Shown: one piece after another, positions 18,070 through 25,818 of the stretch
Layout of the letters: every line of letters starts with the position of its first letter
Numbering within the stretch: position 1 is the first letter of the stretch
Assembly (NCBI GenBank): GCA_031422195.1
Contig: JANOPZ010000043.1
Coordinates: 10,626-74,625, forward strand
Reading direction: 5' to 3'
Length of the DNA: 64,000 nucleotides
DNA from: JALOTE01 sp031422195
GTDB lineage: Bacteria; Pseudomonadota; Alphaproteobacteria; Rhizobiales; Rhizobiaceae
Position numbers and translations under genes: made by a program
The notes under the pieces: model-generated
Told to the model about the DNA's origin: nothing
The model's input: only the letters and a program-made list of their open reading frames with translations
The model's database searches: none

Positions 18070-18975
18070 ATGACGCGCCAACTCTCGCATCTCGACCGGC
18101 TTGAAGCCGAAGCCATCCATGTTTTTCGTGAAGTGGCCGCCAATTTTGCAAAGCCGGTCATGCTGTATTCCGTCGGCAAAGACTCGTCAGTTTTGCTTCA
18201 TCTTGCGTTGAAAGCGTTTTATCCTGCGCCACCGCCTTTCCCGTTTTTGCATGTTGATACACGCTGGAAATTCCGCGAAATGTATGAGTTTCGCGACCGT
18301 CTGGCCAATGAGTTGGGGTTTGATTTGCTGGTGCACATCAACCCCGATGGTATCGCGCAAAATATGAACCCGTTTGATTTCGGCTCAAACACCCACACCC
18401 ATGTGATGAAGACGGTGGGCCTGAGGCAAGCACTCGATAAATATGGTTTTGATGCAGCCTTTGGTGGCGCACGGCGGGACGAGGAAAAAAGCCGCGCTAA
18501 GGAGCGCATTTTTTCCTTCCGTGATGAGAAACATACCTGGGACCCGAAAAACCAGCGTCCAGAAATGTGGAAAATTTACAACACCAAGGTCAAGCCGGGC
18601 GAGAGCATTCGAGCGTTTCCGATTTCCAATTGGACAGAACTTGATATTTGGCAGTATATTTTGCGCGAAAGTATCGAAATTGTACCCCTTTATTTTGCCG
18701 CCAAACGCCCGGTAATTGAGCGCGATGGTATGCTGATGATGGTTGATGATGACCGCTTGAAATTGCGGGCTGGCGAGATTCCTGGAAGTCGCATGATCCG
18801 GTTTCGCACACTTGGCTGTTATCCTTTAACCGGCGCAATTGAGTCTGACGCAACATCGCTCGAAGCCATTGTGCGTGAAATGCTGGTGGCGCGAACATCT
18901 GAGCGGCAAGGCCGCATGATCGACAAAGATGAATCGGGTTCGATGGAGAAGAAAAAACGTGAGGGGTATTTCTAA
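18070..18975 (+). CDS. cysD: sulfate adenylyltransferase subunit 2
   Basis: A 301-residue PP-loop ATP sulfurylase catalytic subunit with the pyrophosphate-binding motif YSVGKDSSVLLHL, then FLHVDTRWKF and the C-terminal EKKKREGYF. It forms adenosine 5'-phosphosulfate from ATP and sulfate, driven by the CysN GTPase. The ATG at 18070 has AGGA at 6-nt spacing and gives the usual length (E. coli CysD is 302); a longer frame from 17998 is not supported. The stop overlaps the start of cysNC by one base. Confidence 0.96.
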   Translation: MTRQLSHLDRLEAEAIHVFREVAANFAKPVMLYSVGKDSSVLLHLALKAFYPAPPPFPFLHVDTRWKFREMYEFRDRLANELGFDLLVHINPDGIAQNMNPFDFGSNTHTHVMKTVGLRQALDKYGFDAAFGGARRDEEKSRAKERIFSFRDEKHTWDPKNQRPEMWKIYNTKVKPGESIRAFPISNWTELDIWQYILRESIEIVPLYFAAKRPVIERDGMLMMVDDDRLKLRAGEIPGSRMIRFRTLGCYPLTGAIESDATSLEAIVREMLVARTSERQGRMIDKDESGSMEKKKREGYF

Positions 18976-20888
18976 TGGATACAACCTTGCTGGACGATAT
19001 TATACCGGAGTCTGATGAAGGCATCCGCGCCTATATGAAAGCGCAGGAGCATAAAAGCCTTTTACGCTTCTTAACCTGTGGCTCGGTTGATGACGGCAAA
19101 TCCACTTTAATCGGACGTCTGCTTTACGACACCAAATTGATTTTTGAAGACCAGCTTGCAGCTCTCAAAAACGACAGCAAAAAGCACGGCACCACGGGCG
19201 AAGAGTTTGATTTTGCACTGCTGGTCGACGGTCTCGAAGCCGAGCGCGAACAAGGCATCACAATCGATGTCGCCTATCGTTTCTTTGCCACACCCGCACG
19301 CAAGTTTATTGTCGCCGACACCCCGGGCCATGAGCAATATACCCGTAATATGGCCACAGGCGCATCGTCTGCTGATGTTGCTGTTATTTTGATTGATGCG
19401 CGCCAAGGCGTGCTCAAACAAACGCGGCGGCATTCGTTTATTGTCTCACAACTCGGGATCAAACATATCGCGCTGGCGATTAATAAAATTGATCTGGTTG
19501 ATTATTCTGAAGCTGTTTTTGACCGTATTGTTGGCGAGTATCAGGTTTTTGCAGAAAAACTCGGCTTTGAAAGCATTACGCCGGTACCACTGTCTGCGCG
19601 TTACGGCGATAATGTCACGACACGCTCGGCCAATATGGCGTGGTTCAAGGGCCAGACACTTCTCGGGTTTCTAGAAACTGTCGAAACCGCCGCTGAGCTT
19701 CAATCCAAACCGTTCCGGTTCCCGGTGCAATATGTAAACCGCCCTAATTTGGATTTCCGCGGGTTCGCCGGAACTGTTGCTTCTGGCAAAATTGCCAAAG
19801 GCGATGCCGTCGTGGCTGCCAAATCTGGCGCTGCATCCCGCATCAAGCGCATTGTGGCGCATGGCGGCGACCGCGAGGAAGCGATTGCCGGTGAGGCGGT
19901 GACGCTGGTTCTTGAAGATGAAATTGAGGTTTCACGCGGCAATATTCTGGTGACCCCGAACGAGCGCCCCTATGTTGCCGATCAGTTTGCCGCCAATCTT
20001 ATTTGGTTTGACAATGATCCGCTGTTTCCGGGCAGACCCTATCTTTTGCGCACTGAAGCCGATCAGATTCCGGCAACGGTTTCGGCAATAAAGCACCGCA
20101 TTGACGTCAATACATTCGTACACGAAGCTGCAAAAACGCTTGTCATGAACGAAATTGGCGAATGCAATTTGTCGCTGCAAGCACCGCTGGCATTCGATAC
20201 CTATTCAAATAACCGCATCACGGGCGCCTTCGTGTTGATTGACCGTATGACCAATGCCACAGTTGCGGCCGGCATGATTTTGCACCCCTTACGCCGTGCG
20301 TCGAATGTGCATTGGCAGGCATTGGATGTAACTACCGCATCGCGCGCCGAGCAAAAGCAGCAAAAAGCGCTGACATTGTGGTTTACCGGCCTTTCAGGGT
20401 CTGGCAAATCAACGATTGCAAATATGCTGGACAAGCGGCTGTTCGCACTGGGTAAACATGCAACCTTGCTCGACGGTGATAATGTGCGCCACGGTCTCAA
20501 CCGTGATCTTGGCTTTACAGAAGCTGACCGCATTGAAAACATTCGCCGTGTTGCTGAAGTGGCAAGGCTCATGACCGATGCTGGCCTGATCACTATGGTG
20601 TCGTTTATTTCGCCGTTTCGTGCTGACCGGCAAATGGCCCGGGAGCGCTTCCCGGATGGCAACTACATTGAAGTGTTTGTCGATACACCGTTTGATGAAT
20701 GTGCGGCCCGCGATCCAAAAGGCCTTTATGCCAAGGCTTTAAGGGGCGAGATCAAGAATTTCACCGGTGTTGACAGCCCTTATGAAGCGCCGGAACACCC
20801 TGAGATTCATTTGAAAACATCCGGCCGCGATGTTGCAGAAATGGTGGCTGAAATTGAAAGCTGGCTTAGCACTAAAGGCTATCTCTAA
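18975..20888 (+). CDS. cysNC: bifunctional sulfate adenylyltransferase GTPase subunit / APS kinase (CysN-CysC fusion)
   Basis: This 637-residue fusion has an N-terminal CysN GTPase with G1 GSVDDGKST, G3 DTPGHEQYTRNMATGAS and G4 NKIDLVD, followed by EF-Tu-like beta-barrel domains. From about residue 460 comes an APS kinase domain with Walker A GLSGSGKST and LLDGDNVRHGLNRDLGF. It activates sulfate to PAPS in two steps, as in rhizobial NodQ. It is flanked by cysD (1-nt overlap) and cysQ (1-nt overlap). The absence of nod genes points to housekeeping sulfate assimilation or sulfation, not Nod factor. Confidence 0.95.
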   Translation: MDTTLLDDIIPESDEGIRAYMKAQEHKSLLRFLTCGSVDDGKSTLIGRLLYDTKLIFEDQLAALKNDSKKHGTTGEEFDFALLVDGLEAEREQGITIDVAYRFFATPARKFIVADTPGHEQYTRNMATGASSADVAVILIDARQGVLKQTRRHSFIVSQLGIKHIALAINKIDLVDYSEAVFDRIVGEYQVFAEKLGFESITPVPLSARYGDNVTTRSANMAWFKGQTLLGFLETVETAAELQSKPFRFPVQYVNRPNLDFRGFAGTVASGKIAKGDAVVAAKSGAASRIKRIVAHGGDREEAIAGEAVTLVLEDEIEVSRGNILVTPNERPYVADQFAANLIWFDNDPLFPGRPYLLRTEADQIPATVSAIKHRIDVNTFVHEAAKTLVMNEIGECNLSLQAPLAFDTYSNNRITGAFVLIDRMTNATVAAGMILHPLRRASNVHWQALDVTTASRAEQKQQKALTLWFTGLSGSGKSTIANMLDKRLFALGKHATLLDGDNVRHGLNRDLGFTEADRIENIRRVAEVARLMTDAGLITMVSFISPFRADRQMARERFPDGNYIEVFVDTPFDECAARDPKGLYAKALRGEIKNFTGVDSPYEAPEHPEIHLKTSGRDVAEMVAEIESWLSTKGYL

Positions 20889-21643
20889 TGGTTGATTATG
20901 CGGCTATGGTCATAGTGCTGGAGCGTTTGGCGCGTGAAGCCGGTGCCGCCATCATGGCGCATTACGATTTAGAATGCCGGCTCGACGATAAACACGATGC
21001 CTCACCTTTGACAGCAGCAGATCTTGCCGCCGATAAAATTATTTGCGCAGGATTGCATAAGGTTTTCCCCGAAATTGGTCTGGTTACTGAAGAGCAGTCC
21101 GATACGCACGAAGGCGTTCATGGTATTGACCGATATTTTTTGATTGATCCGCTAGACGGAACTAAAGAATTTTTATCCAAAAACGGGCAGTTCACCGTCA
21201 ATATAGCGTTGATTGAAAACGGCGTTGCCGTTGCCGGTGTCGTGTTTGCGCCCGCCTTAAACCGTATGTTTCAAGGTGCCAAAGGGCTCGGCGCATCCGA
21301 AACAGATGATGCTGGCACAAGACCGATCCATGTAAGGGCCGCGCCACAAAACCGCATTGCTGTTGCCAGCCGGTCGCATCGCTCCCCTGAAACAGACGCG
21401 TTTCTGGTGCAAGAAAACATCACTCATTGCGTGTCAGCCGGTTCAAGTTTGAAATTTTGTTTGGTTGCAGCCGGTGAGGCCGATATTTACCCGCGTTTTG
21501 GTCCAACCATGGAATGGGATACAGCTGCTGGCCAAGCCGTACTCGAAGCTGCGGGTGGCAAAGTTTTAACACCAGAAGGTGCAGCCTTTCTGTACGGTAA
21601 AACCGGTCATCGAAACGGTAATTTTGTCGCGTCTGGTGCTTAA
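20888..21643 (+). CDS. cysQ: 3'(2'),5'-bisphosphate nucleotidase CysQ
   Basis: This 251-residue member of the inositol-monophosphatase fold has metal ligands Glu68/Glu69 (VTEEQSD), Asp87 and Asp90 in LIDPLDGTKEF, and the C-terminal EWDTAAGQAVLEAAGG motif. It hydrolyses 3'-phosphoadenosine 5'-phosphate (or PAPS), removing the inhibitory by-product of sulfation and sulfate reduction. Its start overlaps the cysNC stop (TAATG), so it is part of the cysD-cysNC-cysQ operon. Confidence 0.93.
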   Translation: MVDYAAMVIVLERLAREAGAAIMAHYDLECRLDDKHDASPLTAADLAADKIICAGLHKVFPEIGLVTEEQSDTHEGVHGIDRYFLIDPLDGTKEFLSKNGQFTVNIALIENGVAVAGVVFAPALNRMFQGAKGLGASETDDAGTRPIHVRAAPQNRIAVASRSHRSPETDAFLVQENITHCVSAGSSLKFCLVAAGEADIYPRFGPTMEWDTAAGQAVLEAAGGKVLTPEGAAFLYGKTGHRNGNFVASGA

Positions 21644-21748
21644 GACGGCTTGCGCTGAAACCGTCGCTTGATTTCAAAGAATCGCGCCTTTAGCATTGTC
21701 ATCACTCAATTTATCCAAAGCAGCCTTTGCGGGCCCGGAGAAAACATA

Positions 21749-23314
21749 TTGGCGTCTTCACTTCCAGCCAAAGCACCTTTTGATATCTTCATCATTGGCG
21801 GTGGGATCAATGGATGCGGGATCGCCCGTGACGCTGCCGGACGGGGCTATCGTGTTGGCTTAGCCGAAATGAATGATCTGGCGTCGGGCACATCATCATG
21901 GTCAACCAAGCTCATTCATGGTGGCCTTCGTTATTTAGAGCATTATGAATTCCGTTTGGTGCGAGAAGCCTTGATGGAGCGTGAAGTACTCTGGGGAATG
22001 GCGCCACATATTATATGGCCCCTGCGCTTTGTTCTGCCGCACCAAAAAGGTATCCGTCCAGCATGGCTGGTGCGTCTTGGGCTGTTTCTTTATGATCATA
22101 TTGGCGGGCGAAAAGAACTGCCTGCTACCAAAGTGCTTGATCTTGTAACAGATGAGGCTGGTGTTGCCCTGAAGTCTGGCTTTGGCAAAGCATTTGAATA
22201 TTCTGACTGCTGGGTCAACGATGCCCGTTTGGTTGTGCTCAATGCTATGGATGCCCGCGCCCATGGCGCTGATATCCGCACCCGCATTAAGGTGGTGTCA
22301 GCAAAACGGGAAACATTGACAGAAATTGGGCCAATTTGGCGTATCCAGCTTGAAGATACGCAAAGTGGCACACGAACCGAAGTGTTATCGCGCCTGATCG
22401 TCAATGCTGCAGGCCCATGGGTGGACGGCGTTTTGGCCGCTGCGGTTGGCATGAACAGCAAGAATGTACGCTTGGTGCAAGGCAGCCATATTGTCATCAA
22501 ACAGAAATTTTGCCATCAGCGGGCTTATTTCTTTCAAAACAGCGATAACCGGATTTTCTTTGCCATTCCTTATGAGCGTGATTTCACATTGATTGGGACG
22601 ACCGATCAGGATTATGCGGGCGACCCGGCTCATGTTGCGATTACCGAAAAAGAAATCGACTACCTCATCACCGGTGCAGGCGCTTACTTCAAAGAGCCGA
22701 TCACACGAGATGACATTGTGTGGACGTATTCCGGCGTGCGGCCCTTGTTTGACGATGGCGCATCCGCTGCTCAGGAAGCCACCCGTGATTATGTGCTGAA
22801 AGCTGAAGGCGGCGGCGATATCGCACCTCTGATCAACATATTCGGCGGTAAAATCACCACGTACCGACGGCTTGCGGAATCTATGCTTGAGAAAATCGAA
22901 AGCCTTATTGGCAGCAAAGGCTCGCCTTGGACGCGCAAGGCCACTTTGCCTGGCGGCGATTTTGCCAATTCGGGTTATGAGGCTTTGGTGGCGCAATATC
23001 AGCAGGACTATCCGTTTCTGCCGGAAGGCATGGCGCATAGGTTGGTACGGCTCTATGGAACCCGTACCGCCGATATTTTGGTGGGCGCATCAAAATACAG
23101 CGATCTTGGTGAAGACTTCTCAGTTAGCCTGACGGAATCCGAGGTTGATTATTTAATGCGTGAAGAATGGGCCATGTCGGTTGACGATGTGTTGTGGAGG
23201 CGCACCAAGCTTGGATTGATCATGAGTGCATCTGCCGAAAAGCACCTTGATCAATTTATAGTGTCAAAGCTGTCGGGAAAAGCCACGAGACGCCGCAAAA
23301 CGAAAGTACAATGA
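21749..23314 (+). CDS. glpD: glycerol-3-phosphate dehydrogenase (quinone), GlpD
   Basis: A 521-residue membrane-associated flavoenzyme with N-terminal dinucleotide motif IIGGGINGCGIARDAAGRG, then LASGTSSWSTKLIHGGLRYLE, and the C-terminal GlpD domain (MREEWAMSVDDVLWRRTKLG). It oxidises glycerol 3-phosphate to dihydroxyacetone phosphate and passes electrons to quinone. TTG at 21749 is chosen because GGAG lies 8 nt upstream and the leader then matches the family; the ATG frame from 21668 adds 27 unrelated residues. No glpF or glpK lies beside it, so glycerol uptake and kinase functions are elsewhere. Confidence 0.93.
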   Translation: MASSLPAKAPFDIFIIGGGINGCGIARDAAGRGYRVGLAEMNDLASGTSSWSTKLIHGGLRYLEHYEFRLVREALMEREVLWGMAPHIIWPLRFVLPHQKGIRPAWLVRLGLFLYDHIGGRKELPATKVLDLVTDEAGVALKSGFGKAFEYSDCWVNDARLVVLNAMDARAHGADIRTRIKVVSAKRETLTEIGPIWRIQLEDTQSGTRTEVLSRLIVNAAGPWVDGVLAAAVGMNSKNVRLVQGSHIVIKQKFCHQRAYFFQNSDNRIFFAIPYERDFTLIGTTDQDYAGDPAHVAITEKEIDYLITGAGAYFKEPITRDDIVWTYSGVRPLFDDGASAAQEATRDYVLKAEGGGDIAPLINIFGGKITTYRRLAESMLEKIESLIGSKGSPWTRKATLPGGDFANSGYEALVAQYQQDYPFLPEGMAHRLVRLYGTRTADILVGASKYSDLGEDFSVSLTESEVDYLMREEWAMSVDDVLWRRTKLGLIMSASAEKHLDQFIVSKLSGKATRRRKTKVQ

Positions 23315-23433
23315 AAGCGGTGGTAGCCGCCGGGTTCAGCGGCCCGTTCGTAAACCCAACCATCACGATATAAATAACCAACCGTGCTATGAGTATCGAC
23401 CACACCGCTTGGAGCCATTTGCCCCATCCCCAT

Positions 23434-23471
23434 GAATTTTAAGCGGGGTTATTTGCCCCGCCATAAAATTC
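23434..23471. terminator. imperfect inverted repeat between convergent glpD and desaturase genes
   Basis: Outer arms GAATTTTA/TAAAATTC (8 bp) and inner arms GCGGGG/CCCCGC enclose a 7-nt loop, separated by a 1-2 nt mismatch. The symmetrical AT-rich flanks give U-rich tails in both directions, as expected of a bidirectional terminator between convergent genes. Confidence 0.65.
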
Positions 23472-23516
23472 AATTTCGTTGGCAAAACTCAAAGGCCATT
23501 TTTGAAGGCTAACGCG

Positions 23517-24533
23517 TTAAGCTGCCTGTAAATCTCTAAAACCGATCATTCGTTTTTGTGCTTCATCCCACAAAGTGAGCCGCACACATTTCAGGCTTGC
23601 CCAAAAGGTGAGGCGTGTTTCACCCTTAAGCTCAGGAAAATGCTTGATGACTTCCGGCAATCGGTAGAACGGAATACGGCTGGCGATATGGTGCACATTG
23701 TGAATGCCGATATGACCTGTCATCCACATGAGCCATTTTGGTAAATCGTAAAAACTCGACCCGTCGAGCGCCGCTTTTTCGCGTTCCCATTCAGGGGCAC
23801 GCGCCCAAAAGGTTGGATCAAACTGGTGTTGAACATAAAACAACCAAACCCCGATGACAGCGCCAGCAAGGACGACGGGGATATGCACCAGCAAAAGCGC
23901 TGCCCATCCAAAAACAGCCACAACCAAAACCGCAAGCGCCAACAGCCCAAGATTGGTTCCCATGGCTGATGCCCAGGGCAGAACGCCTTTGTCCATGTAG
24001 CCCACAGGCAGACGATGCTGCAAAGCAAACATATAGACCGGTCCAATGGCAAACATCACAAGCGGATGACGGTAGGCGCGGTATTTGAGTTTACCAACTG
24101 CGCTTAAAGCACTGTATTCGGCAACGGTTAGCGTATCGATATCGCCATGGCCGCGTTTATCGAGGTTACCGTGGCTGGCATGATGCATCGCATGGGCATG
24201 ACGCCAAACATCGTAAGGGGTCAGCGTGAGCACGCCCAAAGCGCGGCCAACCCAGGTATTGGCAGTTTCAGAGGCAAACAGAGCGCCATGCCCGCAATCA
24301 TGCTGCATGATAAATACGCGCACAACCGCAAAGGCACCCGGGATAATGGCTAAGGGCGCAAACCAGTAGCTGATTGAAATGGCGGTGTAAGCAAAGGCCC
24401 AACATGCGGCAAACAAGCCTAATGTCGCCAGTAACGCCATTGTACCGCGAGCGTTGTTGGGTGTAGCATAGGGCATTAAACGGCGGGACCAACGGATATT
24501 CTCATGGGCTTCATCAACACTGATCGTCGTCAT
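23517..24533 (-). CDS. membrane fatty acid desaturase (acyl-lipid, delta-12/omega-6 type)
   Basis: A 338-residue integral membrane di-iron enzyme. The three histidine clusters are present: HDCGH, HAMHH and HNVHH, separated by hydrophobic segments. It inserts a double bond into lipid-bound acyl chains using O2 and an electron donor; the box pattern is that of DesA/omega-6 type enzymes. It stands alone, convergent with glpD and divergent from the SAM-II/metA unit. The regiospecificity is not certain. Confidence 0.88.
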   Translation of the reverse strand: MTTISVDEAHENIRWSRRLMPYATPNNARGTMALLATLGLFAACWAFAYTAISISYWFAPLAIIPGAFAVVRVFIMQHDCGHGALFASETANTWVGRALGVLTLTPYDVWRHAHAMHHASHGNLDKRGHGDIDTLTVAEYSALSAVGKLKYRAYRHPLVMFAIGPVYMFALQHRLPVGYMDKGVLPWASAMGTNLGLLALAVLVVAVFGWAALLLVHIPVVLAGAVIGVWLFYVQHQFDPTFWARAPEWEREKAALDGSSFYDLPKWLMWMTGHIGIHNVHHIASRIPFYRLPEVIKHFPELKGETRLTFWASLKCVRLTLWDEAQKRMIGFRDLQAA

Positions 24534-24724
24534 TCATAGCCCCGGATTTTGCTGCACAAATTCAAGCGAATCTTTTTACGCGTCGTTTAGACACTTTCGA
24601 TCACATATCAATTAACAATGCACGTTGGCATTTCAATGACAGGTCGCGGCATATCAGCCTTTTTAGTCTTATAAAGAACCTTTTGCTTAAGTTGACGTCG
24701 TCAAGCGTTAAGCCTATTTATGGT

Positions 24725-24779
24725 GAGTGGTCATTTGCCGGCCGGCTTGCAGCCACTTTAAACAAGTTGCTAAAGGGCC
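24725..24779 (+). promoter_or_regulatory. SAM-II riboswitch upstream of metA
   Basis: The stretch matches the SAM-II (metA) riboswitch. P1 is AGTGGT / GCCACT (24726-24731 with 24752-24757). The loop holds CATTTG and CTTGCA. The 3' segment TAAACAAGTTGCTAAAGGG carries the conserved pseudoknot partner GCTAAA. It lies about 85 nt before the metA start, and SAM-II elements usually block translation when S-adenosylmethionine is bound. A small GAAAGC/GCTTTC hairpin follows. Confidence 0.93.
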
Positions 24780-24863
24780 GAAATGAAAGCAAAATCAATG
24801 CTTTCCTGTTCGAACACCTCCAGCAGCGTGCGAATTTTTAGGTAGTATCGACTGGAGTTGCTT

Positions 24864-25781
24864 ATGCCTATTCGTATTCCCGATGGTTTGCCTGCCAAAG
24901 AAGTTCTACTTCGTGAAGGCGTTAGCGTGATGGATGAAAGCGCGGCAACGCGGCAGGATATCCGCCCTCTGCATATTGCGCTGCTTAATTTGATGCCAAA
25001 CAAAATCACCACCGAGACGCAGATTGCCCGCCTTGTGGGCTCAACGCCTTTGCAAGTTGAGCTCACTTTGGTGCGGATCGGTTCACACCAAGCCAAAAAC
25101 ACATCTGAAGACCATATGATTAATTTCTATTCGACATTTGACGAGATTAAGCATCAGAAATTTGACGGCCTCGTCATCACAGGCGCACCCATTGAAAAGC
25201 TACCCTATAGCGAGGTGAGCTATTGGGATGAACTGGCTGAAATTTTGGATTGGACGACCACCAATGTGCATTCCAGTTTTTTTGTCTGCTGGGGGGCAAT
25301 GGCAGCGGCGTGGCATTTTCATAAAGTGCCAAAGCATGATTTGGCGGAAAAAGCCTTTGGTGTTTATCGCCATGTCAACTTAAACCCCGCTTCACCTTAT
25401 CTCGCAGGCTTTTCAGATGATTTTCAGGTGTCAGTGTCACGGTGGACCGAAGTTCGGCGCGCCGATTTAACGCCGTCACTGGACGTGTTGATGGAATCGC
25501 CAGAAACGGGCCTTTGTCTTTTGCACGAAGCATTTGCCAACCGGCTCTACATTTTCAACCATATTGAATATGATTCAAATTCGCTCAGCGACGAGTATTT
25601 TCGTGATGTTGTCTCGGGAGTGGAAATCAAGATCCCGCATAATTATTTCCCCGGCAATGACACCACGAAAAAACCGCTCAACCGCTGGCGCAGCCATGCG
25701 TTTTTGCTGTTTAACAATTGGATCAACCAGGTTTACCAAACCACGCCGTTTGATTTTGCCGATATTGGTAAAGGCAGATAA
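24864..25781 (+). CDS. metA: homoserine O-acyltransferase, probably O-acetyltransferase (MetA family)
   Basis: This 305-residue MetA-family enzyme acylates homoserine at the start of methionine synthesis. Nucleophile Cys142 lies in FFVCWGAMAAAWHF. Position 111 is Glu (GAPIEKLPYSEV), the residue that in Bacillus cereus MetA dictates acetyl-CoA use; E. coli-type succinyltransferases have a smaller residue. Acetyl-CoA specificity is therefore likely. The ATG at 24864 has CTGGAG 6 nt upstream; the TTG two codons earlier overlaps that RBS. Control by the SAM-II riboswitch upstream fits its role. Confidence 0.95.
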   Translation: MPIRIPDGLPAKEVLLREGVSVMDESAATRQDIRPLHIALLNLMPNKITTETQIARLVGSTPLQVELTLVRIGSHQAKNTSEDHMINFYSTFDEIKHQKFDGLVITGAPIEKLPYSEVSYWDELAEILDWTTTNVHSSFFVCWGAMAAAWHFHKVPKHDLAEKAFGVYRHVNLNPASPYLAGFSDDFQVSVSRWTEVRRADLTPSLDVLMESPETGLCLLHEAFANRLYIFNHIEYDSNSLSDEYFRDVVSGVEIKIPHNYFPGNDTTKKPLNRWRSHAFLLFNNWINQVYQTTPFDFADIGKGR

Positions 25782-25784
25782 ACT

Positions 25785-25810
25785 AGCGCGCTGAAATCAA
25801 TCAGCGCGCC
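25785..25810. terminator. GC-rich hairpin between convergent metA and acnA
   Basis: A perfect 9-bp stem GCGCGCTGA / TCAGCGCGC with a 6-nt loop lies in the 37-nt gap between the two stops. T-tracts are weak on both sides, so it is a probable bidirectional terminator or mRNA end. Confidence 0.6.
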
Positions 25811-25818
25811 GCTTATAC

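Noticed and set aside
18975..20888. cysNC as NodQ of a nodulation locus
   Set aside because: No nod, nif or fix genes are present; cysQ linkage supports general sulfur metabolism.
23251..23433. 60-codon leftward frame (MGMGQMAPSGVVDTHSTVGY and onward)
   Set aside because: The intergenic part looks somewhat protein-like, but it begins directly after the terminator hairpin, has no RBS and runs into antisense of glpD. A homology search could change this view.
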